From: Amoeboaphelidium occidentale
Lineage: Eukaryota > Aphelidiomycota > Aphelidea
Assembly: GCA_023515795.1 (NCBI GenBank)
Contig: JALGPX010000050.1
Span: 12,653-43,215 of the forward strand
DNA length: 30,563 nucleotides
Direction: 5' to 3'
Position numbers and translations under genes: made by a program. Below are positions 1 through 7,827 of the stretch, one piece after another. The stretch's first letter is position 1, and each line of letters begins with the position of its first letter. A model generated the notes under the pieces. It worked only from the letters and a program-made list of their open reading frames with translations, did no database searches and had not been told where the DNA came from.

Positions 1-301
1 TATATGATGTCGAATGGTTGTGTGTCGCGTATTCTGCATGTTGGCCTACTTTTGGTGCGAAATACTGAACATGGTTTGATGCTACTCGTGATCAATTAAA
101 TCATGCCATGGTAGTCCTTGTTTTAATACATGATCACCATGAGCGTGCTGCGACTTACCAGCATAATTCCATCCGTTACAGTTCCCAATTGAAGCTCTGC
201 TGTTTGAAGTGGCGCAATCGAAAACATTTGAGGCAACAACTTTGTATTCTTCGTATCACTTTGCTTGAACAGCTTCAACGAATTCCTCCGGCTCATTTTC
301 C
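1..301. other. Left edge, 5' region of the CARM1-like gene
   Basis: No complete gene is visible. A short open stretch from base 4 to about 99 (plus strand) and another at 232-306 could be small exons. The second reads NNFVFFVSLCLNSFNEFLR and has a strand-then-helix look that would suit the end of a PH-like domain, which animal CARM1 carries before its catalytic core. No convincing splice chain joins these pieces, so they are not called as coding. Confidence 0.3.
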
Positions 302-1986
302 ATGAAGTCCAACACTGACCAGAAGAGCGATAAGATGACGTCACAGCAGAATGTTACTCCTAATACGACTCAAACTTCAATTAGCGATGCTTCAGTAGCA
401 GCAGCGACTCAGAATGGTGTTCCTAATGCTGATGATACCCAAAGAGATCCAGGCAATTTTTAGAATGATTTATTGTTAATTAATTAATGTGTGTTCAGCC
501 TACTTTCAGTATTATTCACAGTTGATACATCAGCAGAATATGTTGTCTGATTATGTTCGCACAAATTTATACCAACAGGTTGTTCAACTGAATGCACAGG
601 AATGCTTCCAAGATAAAATTGTTATGGACATTGGGGCTGGTTCAGGTGTGTTGTCCTTCTTCTCATGCCAAGCGGGAGCGCGCAGAGTTTTTGCAATTGA
701 AGCATCCCAAATGGCAGAGAAGATGAAAATGTTAATTGAAAAGAGTCTGCAGTTGGGAAATGCAAATGCGAAATGGTTGGGTGCTGGTGGAGAAGATAAG
801 ATTAAAGTTTATCAGGACAAGATTGAGAATTTGGTTACGAAACAGCAGATTGCGCCAAAGAGTGTCGACACGATTATATCTGAACCTATTGGGGTATGAC
901 ATTCTGTTTTATGGTTAAGTTTACTTTTGAGGTTTTTCTGGTTCACGAGCGCATGTTGGAGAGTTTTATATTGGCTCGTGATCATTACTTGAAACCAGGC
1001 GGTCGCATATTTCCAACAACTGGCGTAATTCACTTGGCTCCGTTCTCTGATCAAACTCTGTATGCGGAAACTATACAGAAAGCCAGGTTTCTACTCGGTT
1101 TTGTGTTTTCACTCATTCTGTAGATGGTGGCAACAACAGGATTTCTTTGGTATCGATTTTTCTTCATTCTTTAGCACTGCTGCAAAGGAAGCATTTTCAA
1201 TGGCTGTTGTTGGAAGTTTCTCGCCATTTATTTTGCTTTCAAATCATACTGTTTCAACTTCCTCTTACACTATTGATTTCAGATACGCTACAGTACCTGA
1301 TTTGCAAGAGTAACATTCTAATCCCGATGTCATAAGTTAATGTTTTTAGGATTTTCATACCTATTCGATGGGTTATTTCTTACACTGGTATTCTACATGG
1401 AATAGCATCATGGTTTGATTGTCATTTCTTTCCTGGTCCAGTTTATGAGAATGAAAGGGAGAACACTGGTGATGCTCAGTATGAAGATATTGTTCTATCA
1501 ACACATCCTTCATCTCCACTGACACACTGGCAGCAAATTCGATTTTTGTTTCAAGAGCCTTTAGCTGTAAATGCAAATGATGTAATTGTAGGCTGGCTAA
1601 GAGGGAAAACTAATTCTATGCGCTCTTATTCACTAGAATCAGAAATCTGGATTGAAGATTCTTATCCTACGCCTAATTCCACAGAAATGATATCCCAGGC
1701 ACGCCCAAATTCAAAGCGTGCTGGAAAATGGGAACTTCAAGATCAAACTTATTATTATCCCAATAATGCAACTCCTGGTGGCGCTGCATTAGGTCAGAAT
1801 TTACAGAATTTGAGCAGTATGAGTTTGAAACAAGGAGCAGGACAGAACCAAATGTACGGCAGCTCTTCTGCAAGCACTCAACAAGAGGCAACTTTTAATG
1901 CTGGTAATCAGACATCACCTCAGCCAAGAATTCAAAGCGCTCAGGAGCAAGCTGGCATTTATGCTCTAATGGATTTCGGTCAATGA
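302..1986 (+). CDS. CARM1: CARM1/PRMT4-like protein arginine methyltransferase, 5 exons
   Basis: Type I protein arginine methyltransferase, which transfers methyl groups from S-adenosylmethionine to arginines of histones and RNA-binding proteins. Proposed exons are 302-416, 499-893, 932-1086, 1124-1309 and 1350-1986 (495 aa), all in consistent phase. The core follows CARM1 closely: YFQYYSQLIHQQNMLSDYVR, motif I VMDIGAGSGVLSFF, double-E loop SEPIG...HERMLES, the strand HLAPFSDQTLY and the THW loop SPLTHWQQIRFLF. After the core comes a Q/S/N-rich tail of about 120 residues. Introns 2-4 are 37-40 nt. The usual tyrosine after SEPxG reads as valine across intron 2. The first intron is uncertain: a GT donor at 417 or a GC donor at 453 both keep frame, the latter adding 12 residues. 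Met302 follows an in-frame stop, but the N-terminal PH-like domain of animal CARM1 is missing or lies in unplaced exons upstream. The assignment of the catalytic core is firm. Confidence 0.9.
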
Positions 1987-1987
1987 T

Positions 1988-1993
1988 AATAAA
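1988..1993 (+). terminator. AATAAA polyadenylation signal of the CARM1-like gene
   Basis: AATAAA begins two bases after the TGA stop. The next gene ends convergently 38 bp away, so the two 3' ends must nearly touch or overlap. Confidence 0.5.
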
Positions 1994-2012
1994 ATAAGCA
2001 CAATCCTGTACA

Positions 2013-2018
2013 TTTATT
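2013..2018 (-). terminator. AATAAA polyadenylation signal of SHO1
   Basis: TTTATT on the plus strand reads AATAAA on the minus strand, 6 bases beyond the SHO1 stop codon. Confidence 0.5.
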
Positions 2019-2024
2019 GCTTTT

Positions 2025-3054
2025 TTAAGAAATCAACTGTAAATAGTTTGATGGTGCAATACCCATTTGCCCAGTAGCTTTCTTCACGTGCCACCAACGA
2101 CCCTTGTTGTCTAAAACATCAAATTCTTCATTCTTCTCAAAAGACAGTTCATTGGGGTCTTCTGGATTTGCTGTGTATGAATACAACGCTTTCGCACGAA
2201 GACCAGTGGATGAAGTTGAAGCAGGTTGCTTCTCATTCTTTCCACCGACGGCAGGCTGTGCAGGGGTAGAGGAAGACGATGGAACATAAGGAGGGGCTTG
2301 CTCTGAAACAGAGTTCGAAGGACCTTGAGATTGTTGAGAAGGTTCCACTGATACTTTCTCCAAATTCTGATTCTGTTTACGAGAAGGAGCAGGATAAGCT
2401 TCACTTGAACCTCCAGCAGCTGCACCAGCAGTAGGGAAAGGTGTAAAAGAACTACCCGCCATGCTCAAATTATTATATACAAACTGTGACACAAAAGAGT
2501 TGAAATCAGAGCCAAGGACAATGATCCACAGCATGTAGCACATCAAGCCCATAATAGCGCCAGCCAGGTAGGCCCTGGATGAAGCCAGAGTATTCGTAAA
2601 TACAGCAGGAGGAGTAACACCAGCTGGAACGTTGATTGCAGCCAATGCAACAACGGTACCATTGATTCCGTATGTGAAGAATGTTAACATAGCAGATACA
2701 TAAGAGAATAATCCAACGAATGATGATCGGTAAGCGAATAGGGACGCCTTCTGTGAAGTGGCGCTTGTTGAGACAATCGAAAGTATCAGCGCCGATAGGA
2801 TGAACAGTTGGAAGAACAGAATCCACCAGGCAAGACTCAAATCTAATACACCTGCTCCAGCTCCGGCTCCAGCACCTGCATTATTCTGATTTACTATACT
2901 CTGCAAAGAGCTCAAACCAGCCAACTGAATAATCCATCCAATCTTCAAACGAATTAGTACAACGATTGAGAAAGAACAGACTTACTACTGAGATGACAAG
3001 AGTAGCCGCCCAGAAGAAATTAGAGAAGAGATTTGATATTACAAAAGCTGGCAT
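2025..3054 (-). CDS. SHO1: Sho1-type osmosensor, 2 exons
   Basis: Plasma-membrane adaptor that feeds osmotic stress into the HOG MAP-kinase pathway; in yeast its SH3 domain docks the MAPKK Pbs2. Exon 1 is 3054-2986 and exon 2 is 2942-2025, with a 43-nt intron (GTAAGT...AAG) and 328 residues. The spliced start [20 protein letters not shown] completes the first membrane segment, which exon 2 alone would cut. Three further hydrophobic segments follow (about residues 60-85, 95-125 and 145-170), then a P/S-rich linker and an SH3 domain at about 267-326. The SH3 shows ALYSYTA, the paired tryptophans of GRWWHVKK and SNYLQL, very close to the yeast Sho1 SH3. A short Ala-Gly run lies between the first two membrane segments. 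First in a run of four minus-strand genes. Confidence 0.93.
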
Positions 3055-3206
3055 AATCCGTTAAGCTTGTTTGATCTTTCTAAAGAATCAGAGTGGCTGA
3101 GGTTGAGGTTGCACAAATGGCTTGAACGATTCTGAAAGATCTTGATACGTTTCAACTATGTAAGCAGGGCAAGGAGAACTTTAAAAGATACTACGTACAA
3201 GAGATA

Positions 3207-3212
3207 TTTATT
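3207..3212 (-). terminator. AATAAA overlapping the stop codon of the CAP gene
   Basis: The minus strand reads CAATAAATA where TAA is the stop codon, so the candidate polyadenylation signal overlaps the stop. RasGAP shows the same arrangement at 20204. Confidence 0.5.
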
Positions 3213-4044
3213 GTGTAACTGGTGGCTTAACATTATTGGCATAGTATGAACCACTCATTACATTGCCTTGCGGATTGTAATCACAAACTACATACACTGC
3301 TGACATTCTAAATCTTGATTGTCCACCGCAGTTGGCAATAGCACATCCGATCTTATCAGAAGCTGCCCATACAACTTGTGTGAAGTGGCCACACATACCA
3401 CGTGTGCATTGAGAAGTATTAAAGTCGTAGTTGGAAATTTCATCATACCAAGCTTTAACTGCGATCTCTGGACTTCCTCTCGAGCTGAACATTAAGTTTT
3501 GGCCAATTGGTACTGTTGTTCCTTCATCCTGATGTCCGAGAACACAAGTATTGGCGTGTGCTTGAGCTCTTTTTGCCATCTCTTCAGACCATTGGACATC
3601 TGGAGCACCATGACGACGTCTGTACATATTGTGCGCGTCAACGAATCTCTTCGCGATCGATTCATCAGACGTGTCTTGATTGCTTGATCCCGGAAGTTGT
3701 TGTGGTTGTTGTTGTGGTAGTTGTTGCGCTGGTTGTTGAGTTGGGGGTTGTTCTTTCGGGAGCTGCTGTGGTGGAAGTTGTGTTGGAAGTTGTTGCAATG
3801 GTTGTTGAGACGGAATCTGTTGTTTCGGCAATCCACCTGGAAGCGTGTTATTAGGAAAAGGACCTTCAAACGGCTGCTTTGTCTTCCTACCAGATCTTCT
3901 TCGATCTCTTTGTGAAGGCGTCATTTGTGGCACGCTTCCGACCGATTTTGCTCCCACAGGACATGGTGGAGAGACTGATCCTTGAGCCAATGCTGGAGAA
4001 CCAAAAGCAATTAAACAAGTTACAATAAACAGAGTAGAATACAT
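3208..4044 (-). CDS. Secreted CAP/SCP/PR-1 family protein
   Basis: Intronless, 278 aa. A signal peptide covers residues 1-20 (hydrophobic core, ALA end). A basic stretch around 46-56 could be a processing site, then a Q/P/L-rich low-complexity linker (about 72-118) precedes the CAP domain (about 128-268). CAP signatures are GHFTQVVW (219-226) and YVVCDYNPQGN (251-261), with Cys residues consistent with a disulphide-bonded secreted fold. Of the four CAP cavity residues, His171, Glu202 and His220 are present, but the Glu of the usual GENL motif is Gln182 (GQNL). Fungal relatives (Pry proteins, PR-1-like) bind sterols or fatty acids and are exported; a lipid-binding or host/environment-facing role is inference. 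An AATAAA overlaps the stop. Confidence 0.92.
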   Translation of the reverse strand: MYSTLFIVTCLIAFGSPALAQGSVSPPCPVGAKSVGSVPQMTPSQRDRRRSGRKTKQPFEGPFPNNTLPGGLPKQQIPSQQPLQQLPTQLPPQQLPKEQPPTQQPAQQLPQQQPQQLPGSSNQDTSDESIAKRFVDAHNMYRRRHGAPDVQWSEEMAKRAQAHANTCVLGHQDEGTTVPIGQNLMFSSRGSPEIAVKAWYDEISNYDFNTSQCTRGMCGHFTQVVWAASDKIGCAIANCGGQSRFRMSAVYVVCDYNPQGNVMSGSYYANNVKPPVTQ

Positions 4045-4328
4045 TTGAGAAAGAATTCAAATCTGTGCACCATTCTTTTGTATCTATATCTTGTGGTACA
4101 AGGTTTTACTAAGGGTTTCATGAGCGTAACACAGACAGATTGAAGAACCTTGATCAAAATCCAATTGGTCAAAAATACTAAAAGGTTACACAAAGTCCTA
4201 CTGCAGCGTAATACAAAAGGATGATTTCCTACAAACTGTTTCATAATTATTGTCTTACAACGCACAAAGATATGGCGCCATTGTGAATTCAATATCGCGT
4301 TAAGCTATGAAACTAAGACGTCTATTGC

Positions 4329-5096
4329 TCATTTACCAACTTCTCGAACATTTTTGGAGGTTACTCGTAATTGTACCAGAATTCCCATGGCTGCGATGAA
4401 TAACATACTGCCCAGCAGAGCATACGTATCCGGATTTTTAATTCGGTAAAGCTCTTGTTTGCCATTGAGAATAGAATAGACGCTTTGCCTGAAACCTGTG
4501 TTGGAAAAGCAATCAACTCCAAGACATAAGACGTAAGATCCAACTAAAGATGTCGCGCATATTATCGCAACATTGTCAAAGAAAAGAACGGCTATTCCGC
4601 CTATTAACGCTACGGTCAAGAGGAAGGAAGTCCTGGCTAAATCGTTCTGAATGATTAAACCAGATTGCCAAGAGCATACAAAGGCAGCAAACGTGAAACC
4701 AGCAAAGCCTCCCAACAGAAACAATCCAAACTTCCACGCAAATCTTACTATGCACCCGAAAACCAATCCAGAAACGAGACAAGACACAAAGTATATCGTT
4801 GTGCGATCATGCCATTTCGAGTGTCCATTCTCGTCGTATGGTTCCACGTTTGTTAGAATTGTAAAGAGCAGCACAGTTCCAAACAGAAATCCAGATAAAA
4901 ATAGAACTGTTTTGTATAGATATCTTCCAAAAAATGTGAACATGAAACCCAGAAGTATTGAGAATATTCCTGTTAATGCAGTGGACACTTGATATGATTG
5001 TTTGTTGGCGGCTTTTGAACCAGCCAATACCGAACTTACGCTGAGCAGCATGTATACCAGCAAAGTATTCCGTATAAATCTTACTCTATTGTTCAT
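4329..5096 (-). CDS. TMEM198-like seven-pass membrane protein (DUF4203 type)
   Basis: Intronless, 255 aa. It starts with a signal-like hydrophobic segment (residues 10-25, ending VLAGS), followed by about seven membrane helices between residues 38 and 245. Glycine-rich helices such as LFLLGGFAGFTFAAFVC and the FLSGFLFGTVLLF segment match the TMEM198/DUF4203 fold seen in animals and many fungi. Human TMEM198 has been linked to Wnt receptor phosphorylation; the fungal role is unknown, so no function is assigned. The coding end REVGK-stop contains a GTAAAT that could be a splice donor, so a short extra 3' exon cannot be excluded. It lies 77 bp downstream of the SGD1 stop on the same strand. Confidence 0.75.
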   Translation of the reverse strand: MNNRVRFIRNTLLVYMLLSVSSVLAGSKAANKQSYQVSTALTGIFSILLGFMFTFFGRYLYKTVLFLSGFLFGTVLLFTILTNVEPYDENGHSKWHDRTTIYFVSCLVSGLVFGCIVRFAWKFGLFLLGGFAGFTFAAFVCSWQSGLIIQNDLARTSFLLTVALIGGIAVLFFDNVAIICATSLVGSYVLCLGVDCFSNTGFRQSVYSILNGKQELYRIKNPDTYALLGSMLFIAAMGILVQLRVTSKNVREVGK

Positions 5097-5173
5097 TTCC
5101 TGTAATAGAATGACTAGTTCACGAAAGCATGATCGTTTCCATCAATCTTGCCATCAATCAGCGATATATCTGA

Positions 5174-7438
5174 TCAACGGCCAGTAAGAATTCTCTTAGC
5201 GTACATCAAGCGTTCTTGGAATAAATCACGGATATTCTCCTTCAACTTTGGATTTTGAGAGCCAAAATGTTTCACCCAAACACCAACTTCGTCATCAAGT
5301 CTATCTAAAATGACTTTGACAAGCACAACAATTAAACCATTTCGAAGTTCAGAATATTCTTCCTTCTTTGCCTTCAAGAAAATTGTGCGCAAATATTCTC
5401 TGACCTCTTTGTCTTCGAATAAAGTGGATGGCATCAATAAATACGAGATTACGACTTGTAGAAACACACACAAGCCATCTGGTAACTCAGTACTTTCAAA
5501 AGTTCTGACCAAGCTGACAAAATCCATACCTCTTAGAATTGAAATACTCAAGCTCTCATTTCCAATTAAATACGCATAAAACTGCGCAGTGTTCGTAATC
5601 TTTGTCAGTTCTTTTCCAGTAGCTTTCACCCCAAGTTTGATAGTCTTGAAAAAGTCCCACAGGATAAACTGTAGCGTAACTTTGTGGTGTGTCTTAAGAG
5701 CACAGAATTTTTGCGCAAGTTTTGTGTAGAAAGGGTTGTATGACTTTTCCCTGCTGCAGCAAAACACCAGAACTCTCATAATTTCTCGTTGTTGCACTTC
5801 AGTCAAGCTAAGCTTCATAATCTTCTCATATGCATCAAGTATATCGTCAGATGACATTATACATGCAAAAATATTTCTTCTGACTTCTGTATTGAGTCCT
5901 ATTTTCCTAGCGAGCATCAACAATGAATTGTTTCTTTGTATTTGTTCCATCCTGACAGCATTCTCCTGTACACTCTGTCTAACTTTGTGATCCACAGCAC
6001 AAGCGGCACCAACTAGCCACCATTTTCCTTTGTCATCAATTAGTCTGATATCTTCCAATGAGCATCTCAATGCCTCCAACTCCGAAGAGCCTCTCTTCTT
6101 GATAGAACCTTTTAGGACTTTCAGCATCATGTCGAATTCATCAGGACTTTGTGAAACTTTCAGGTTACCCTTATTGTTTTTTAAGTTTTCGACTTGTTCA
6201 AGTAAAAATTTGAAACGACCACTTTCAGCTCTGCCTTTCGCGTTTGCAAACAGTACGGTAATGAACTCTTTCAATGCATCAGTATCGGATGCACGCAATT
6301 TTTTCCCACAAATCTTTATGATCTTGAGCACCAATTCTACACCAGTTTCTGACAAGTCTTTCGTGAACAAGTTCAGAAGATCAAATACCAATACAGAGGA
6401 AACAACATTGAACATGAAAAGATAAGAAATCAAGCAAACCAAATTAAGGCACTTTTTGCTCATAACTTCGTTAGCCACTTCCTGATCATTAGTAGTAGCA
6501 GCACTTGCGCACAATTCCATGTGAACCTCTTCAATTCTGCAAACAAGCTCCTGCACGAATTGTGCGCCAACATCTTGCCCTACCATGTGGAAGAGATGTG
6601 CAACCAAACAAGAATAATTGAGAATGAATGAATCCATCAAATTGAATGAATCTGCGACAGCATTAATAATTCCGTTGATAAGAATTGAGGTGCAAGAATT
6701 TCTAGCATTGGACGCATACAACGACTCCAGAGTATTGAAAATAGATTCCAAATTGGAACTACTGAGCCTGTTTAGCTGCCCTTTGATCTGTTTGCTCAAG
6801 CGTATAAACTCTTCCGTGTTTTCATCAGAAGTTGTGAATTTGGGGCGTTCCTTGAAGAAATGCATGGGATCTCCCCTCACCGTAGAATCATTCGATAATT
6901 CCTCTTCGTCTTCTTCCTCTTCTTGTGAGGCGTACTCGGGTTCTTCTTCTTCAAAGCTCTCAGCGTACTCGTTGGAGCTTGCCATACCATCATCGCTACC
7001 AACACGGTCACTATCACTTTCAGAGTCTTCACTGTTTACGACATCCAAGAGGAAGTCAAGACCGTCTTTCTTAAAAGAATCTCCAACTTTGTTATGATCT
7101 TTGATCTTTAGCTTCTTGCTGTACTTCTTCAGCATTTGATCGTCCTGATCATCATCATCCATTGAAGCCCCGTGGCGTCCTTTGGATAGCACCTCTACGT
7201 CCTTCACGAGACCATCTTGTTTAAGCAATTTGTAAAAGTTTGGCTGTGATTTGGCCAATTTCCGTAACTTATCACTATCATCCAAGCCGTCGTTTTCCGT
7301 TTGGCGTTTACGTGACCGCGGCGTGCTTTCTGAAGAAGCAACTTTTACGGACTTTTTATAAGAAGCATTGAGGTTTGCTTTATTTCCGGAGCGCTTCAAC
7401 TTGCGTTGTTCTTTTCTAAGCGCGATTTTCGTCTTCAT
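5174..7438 (-). CDS. SGD1: Sgd1/NOM1 nucleolar protein, MIF4G and MA3 domains
   Basis: Intronless, 754 aa. Family members (yeast Sgd1, human NOM1) act in the nucleolus in 18S rRNA processing and interact with an eIF4A-like helicase. A very basic N-terminus (residues 1-60, KR-rich) is followed by long acidic tracts (about 95-190, runs of D/E), typical of nucleolar proteins. A MIF4G domain spans about 205-415, starting at NTEEFIRLSKQIKGQLNRLS and including NSCTSILINGIINAV and LISYLFMFNVVSSVLVFDLL. An MA3 domain lies at about 510-630 (RRNIFACIMSSDDILDAYEK). Length and order fit the family. The Met start is the first of the open frame and is directly followed by the basic stretch. Confidence 0.92.
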   Translation of the reverse strand: MKTKIALRKEQRKLKRSGNKANLNASYKKSVKVASSESTPRSRKRQTENDGLDDSDKLRKLAKSQPNFYKLLKQDGLVKDVEVLSKGRHGASMDDDDQDDQMLKKYSKKLKIKDHNKVGDSFKKDGLDFLLDVVNSEDSESDSDRVGSDDGMASSNEYAESFEEEEPEYASQEEEEDEEELSNDSTVRGDPMHFFKERPKFTTSDENTEEFIRLSKQIKGQLNRLSSSNLESIFNTLESLYASNARNSCTSILINGIINAVADSFNLMDSFILNYSCLVAHLFHMVGQDVGAQFVQELVCRIEEVHMELCASAATTNDQEVANEVMSKKCLNLVCLISYLFMFNVVSSVLVFDLLNLFTKDLSETGVELVLKIIKICGKKLRASDTDALKEFITVLFANAKGRAESGRFKFLLEQVENLKNNKGNLKVSQSPDEFDMMLKVLKGSIKKRGSSELEALRCSLEDIRLIDDKGKWWLVGAACAVDHKVRQSVQENAVRMEQIQRNNSLLMLARKIGLNTEVRRNIFACIMSSDDILDAYEKIMKLSLTEVQQREIMRVLVFCCSREKSYNPFYTKLAQKFCALKTHHKVTLQFILWDFFKTIKLGVKATGKELTKITNTAQFYAYLIGNESLSISILRGMDFVSLVRTFESTELPDGLCVFLQVVISYLLMPSTLFEDKEVREYLRTIFLKAKKEEYSELRNGLIVVLVKVILDRLDDEVGVWVKHFGSQNPKLKENIRDLFQERLMYAKRILTGR

Positions 7439-7827
7439 CTCAGAAAAGAGTTAAGCACGCAGAGGTCAAGTCAATAGGCGAGGCGCAGAACTTAGGAAAA
7501 TTTATTCTTATCGTGCAATATCAAAGTGAAGGGTTTGTCTCAAGTGTTATGACGATGATTTTGTTGCTAAAATGTCTTCGCCCCAATACGCAACCGAAAC
7601 ATGCCACGCGTAACCATAAAAGGGAAACTATTAGACACGGTAACGTTGTAGATCTTCTCTAGTTACATTGCCCCGCTTTACATCATCAGTCGCGATACGC
7701 TGATCGAAGATGCGATGGATCAATTCAGATTGATTTTGACCAGTCGATCTTACTGATGGATCAATCCATCCAAATCTTGATGGATACTTAAGCGTGAAAA
7801 TCTGCAGCCCACTTTTTCTTTCATCTA
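7439..7827. promoter_or_regulatory. Divergent intergenic region between SGD1 and the repeat glycoprotein gene
   Basis: 389 bp without an open frame of note. Two direct copies of GATGGATCAAT lie at 7714-7724 and 7755-7765. The second forms an inverted repeat GATGGA-TCAA-TCCATC (7755-7770), and another GATGGATAC follows at 7779. These sit 60-115 bp before the glycoprotein start and could be regulator sites; no factor is assigned. A pyrimidine-rich stretch (7811-7823) precedes the start codon. Confidence 0.4.

Noticed and set aside
4020-4292. 90-codon minus-strand open frame upstream of the CAP gene
   Set aside because: Overlaps the CAP start in another frame, no family features, composition like intergenic DNA.
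6618-7097. 159-codon plus-strand open frame rich in serine
   Set aside because: Antisense of the acidic D/E tract of SGD1; long reverse frames are expected there.
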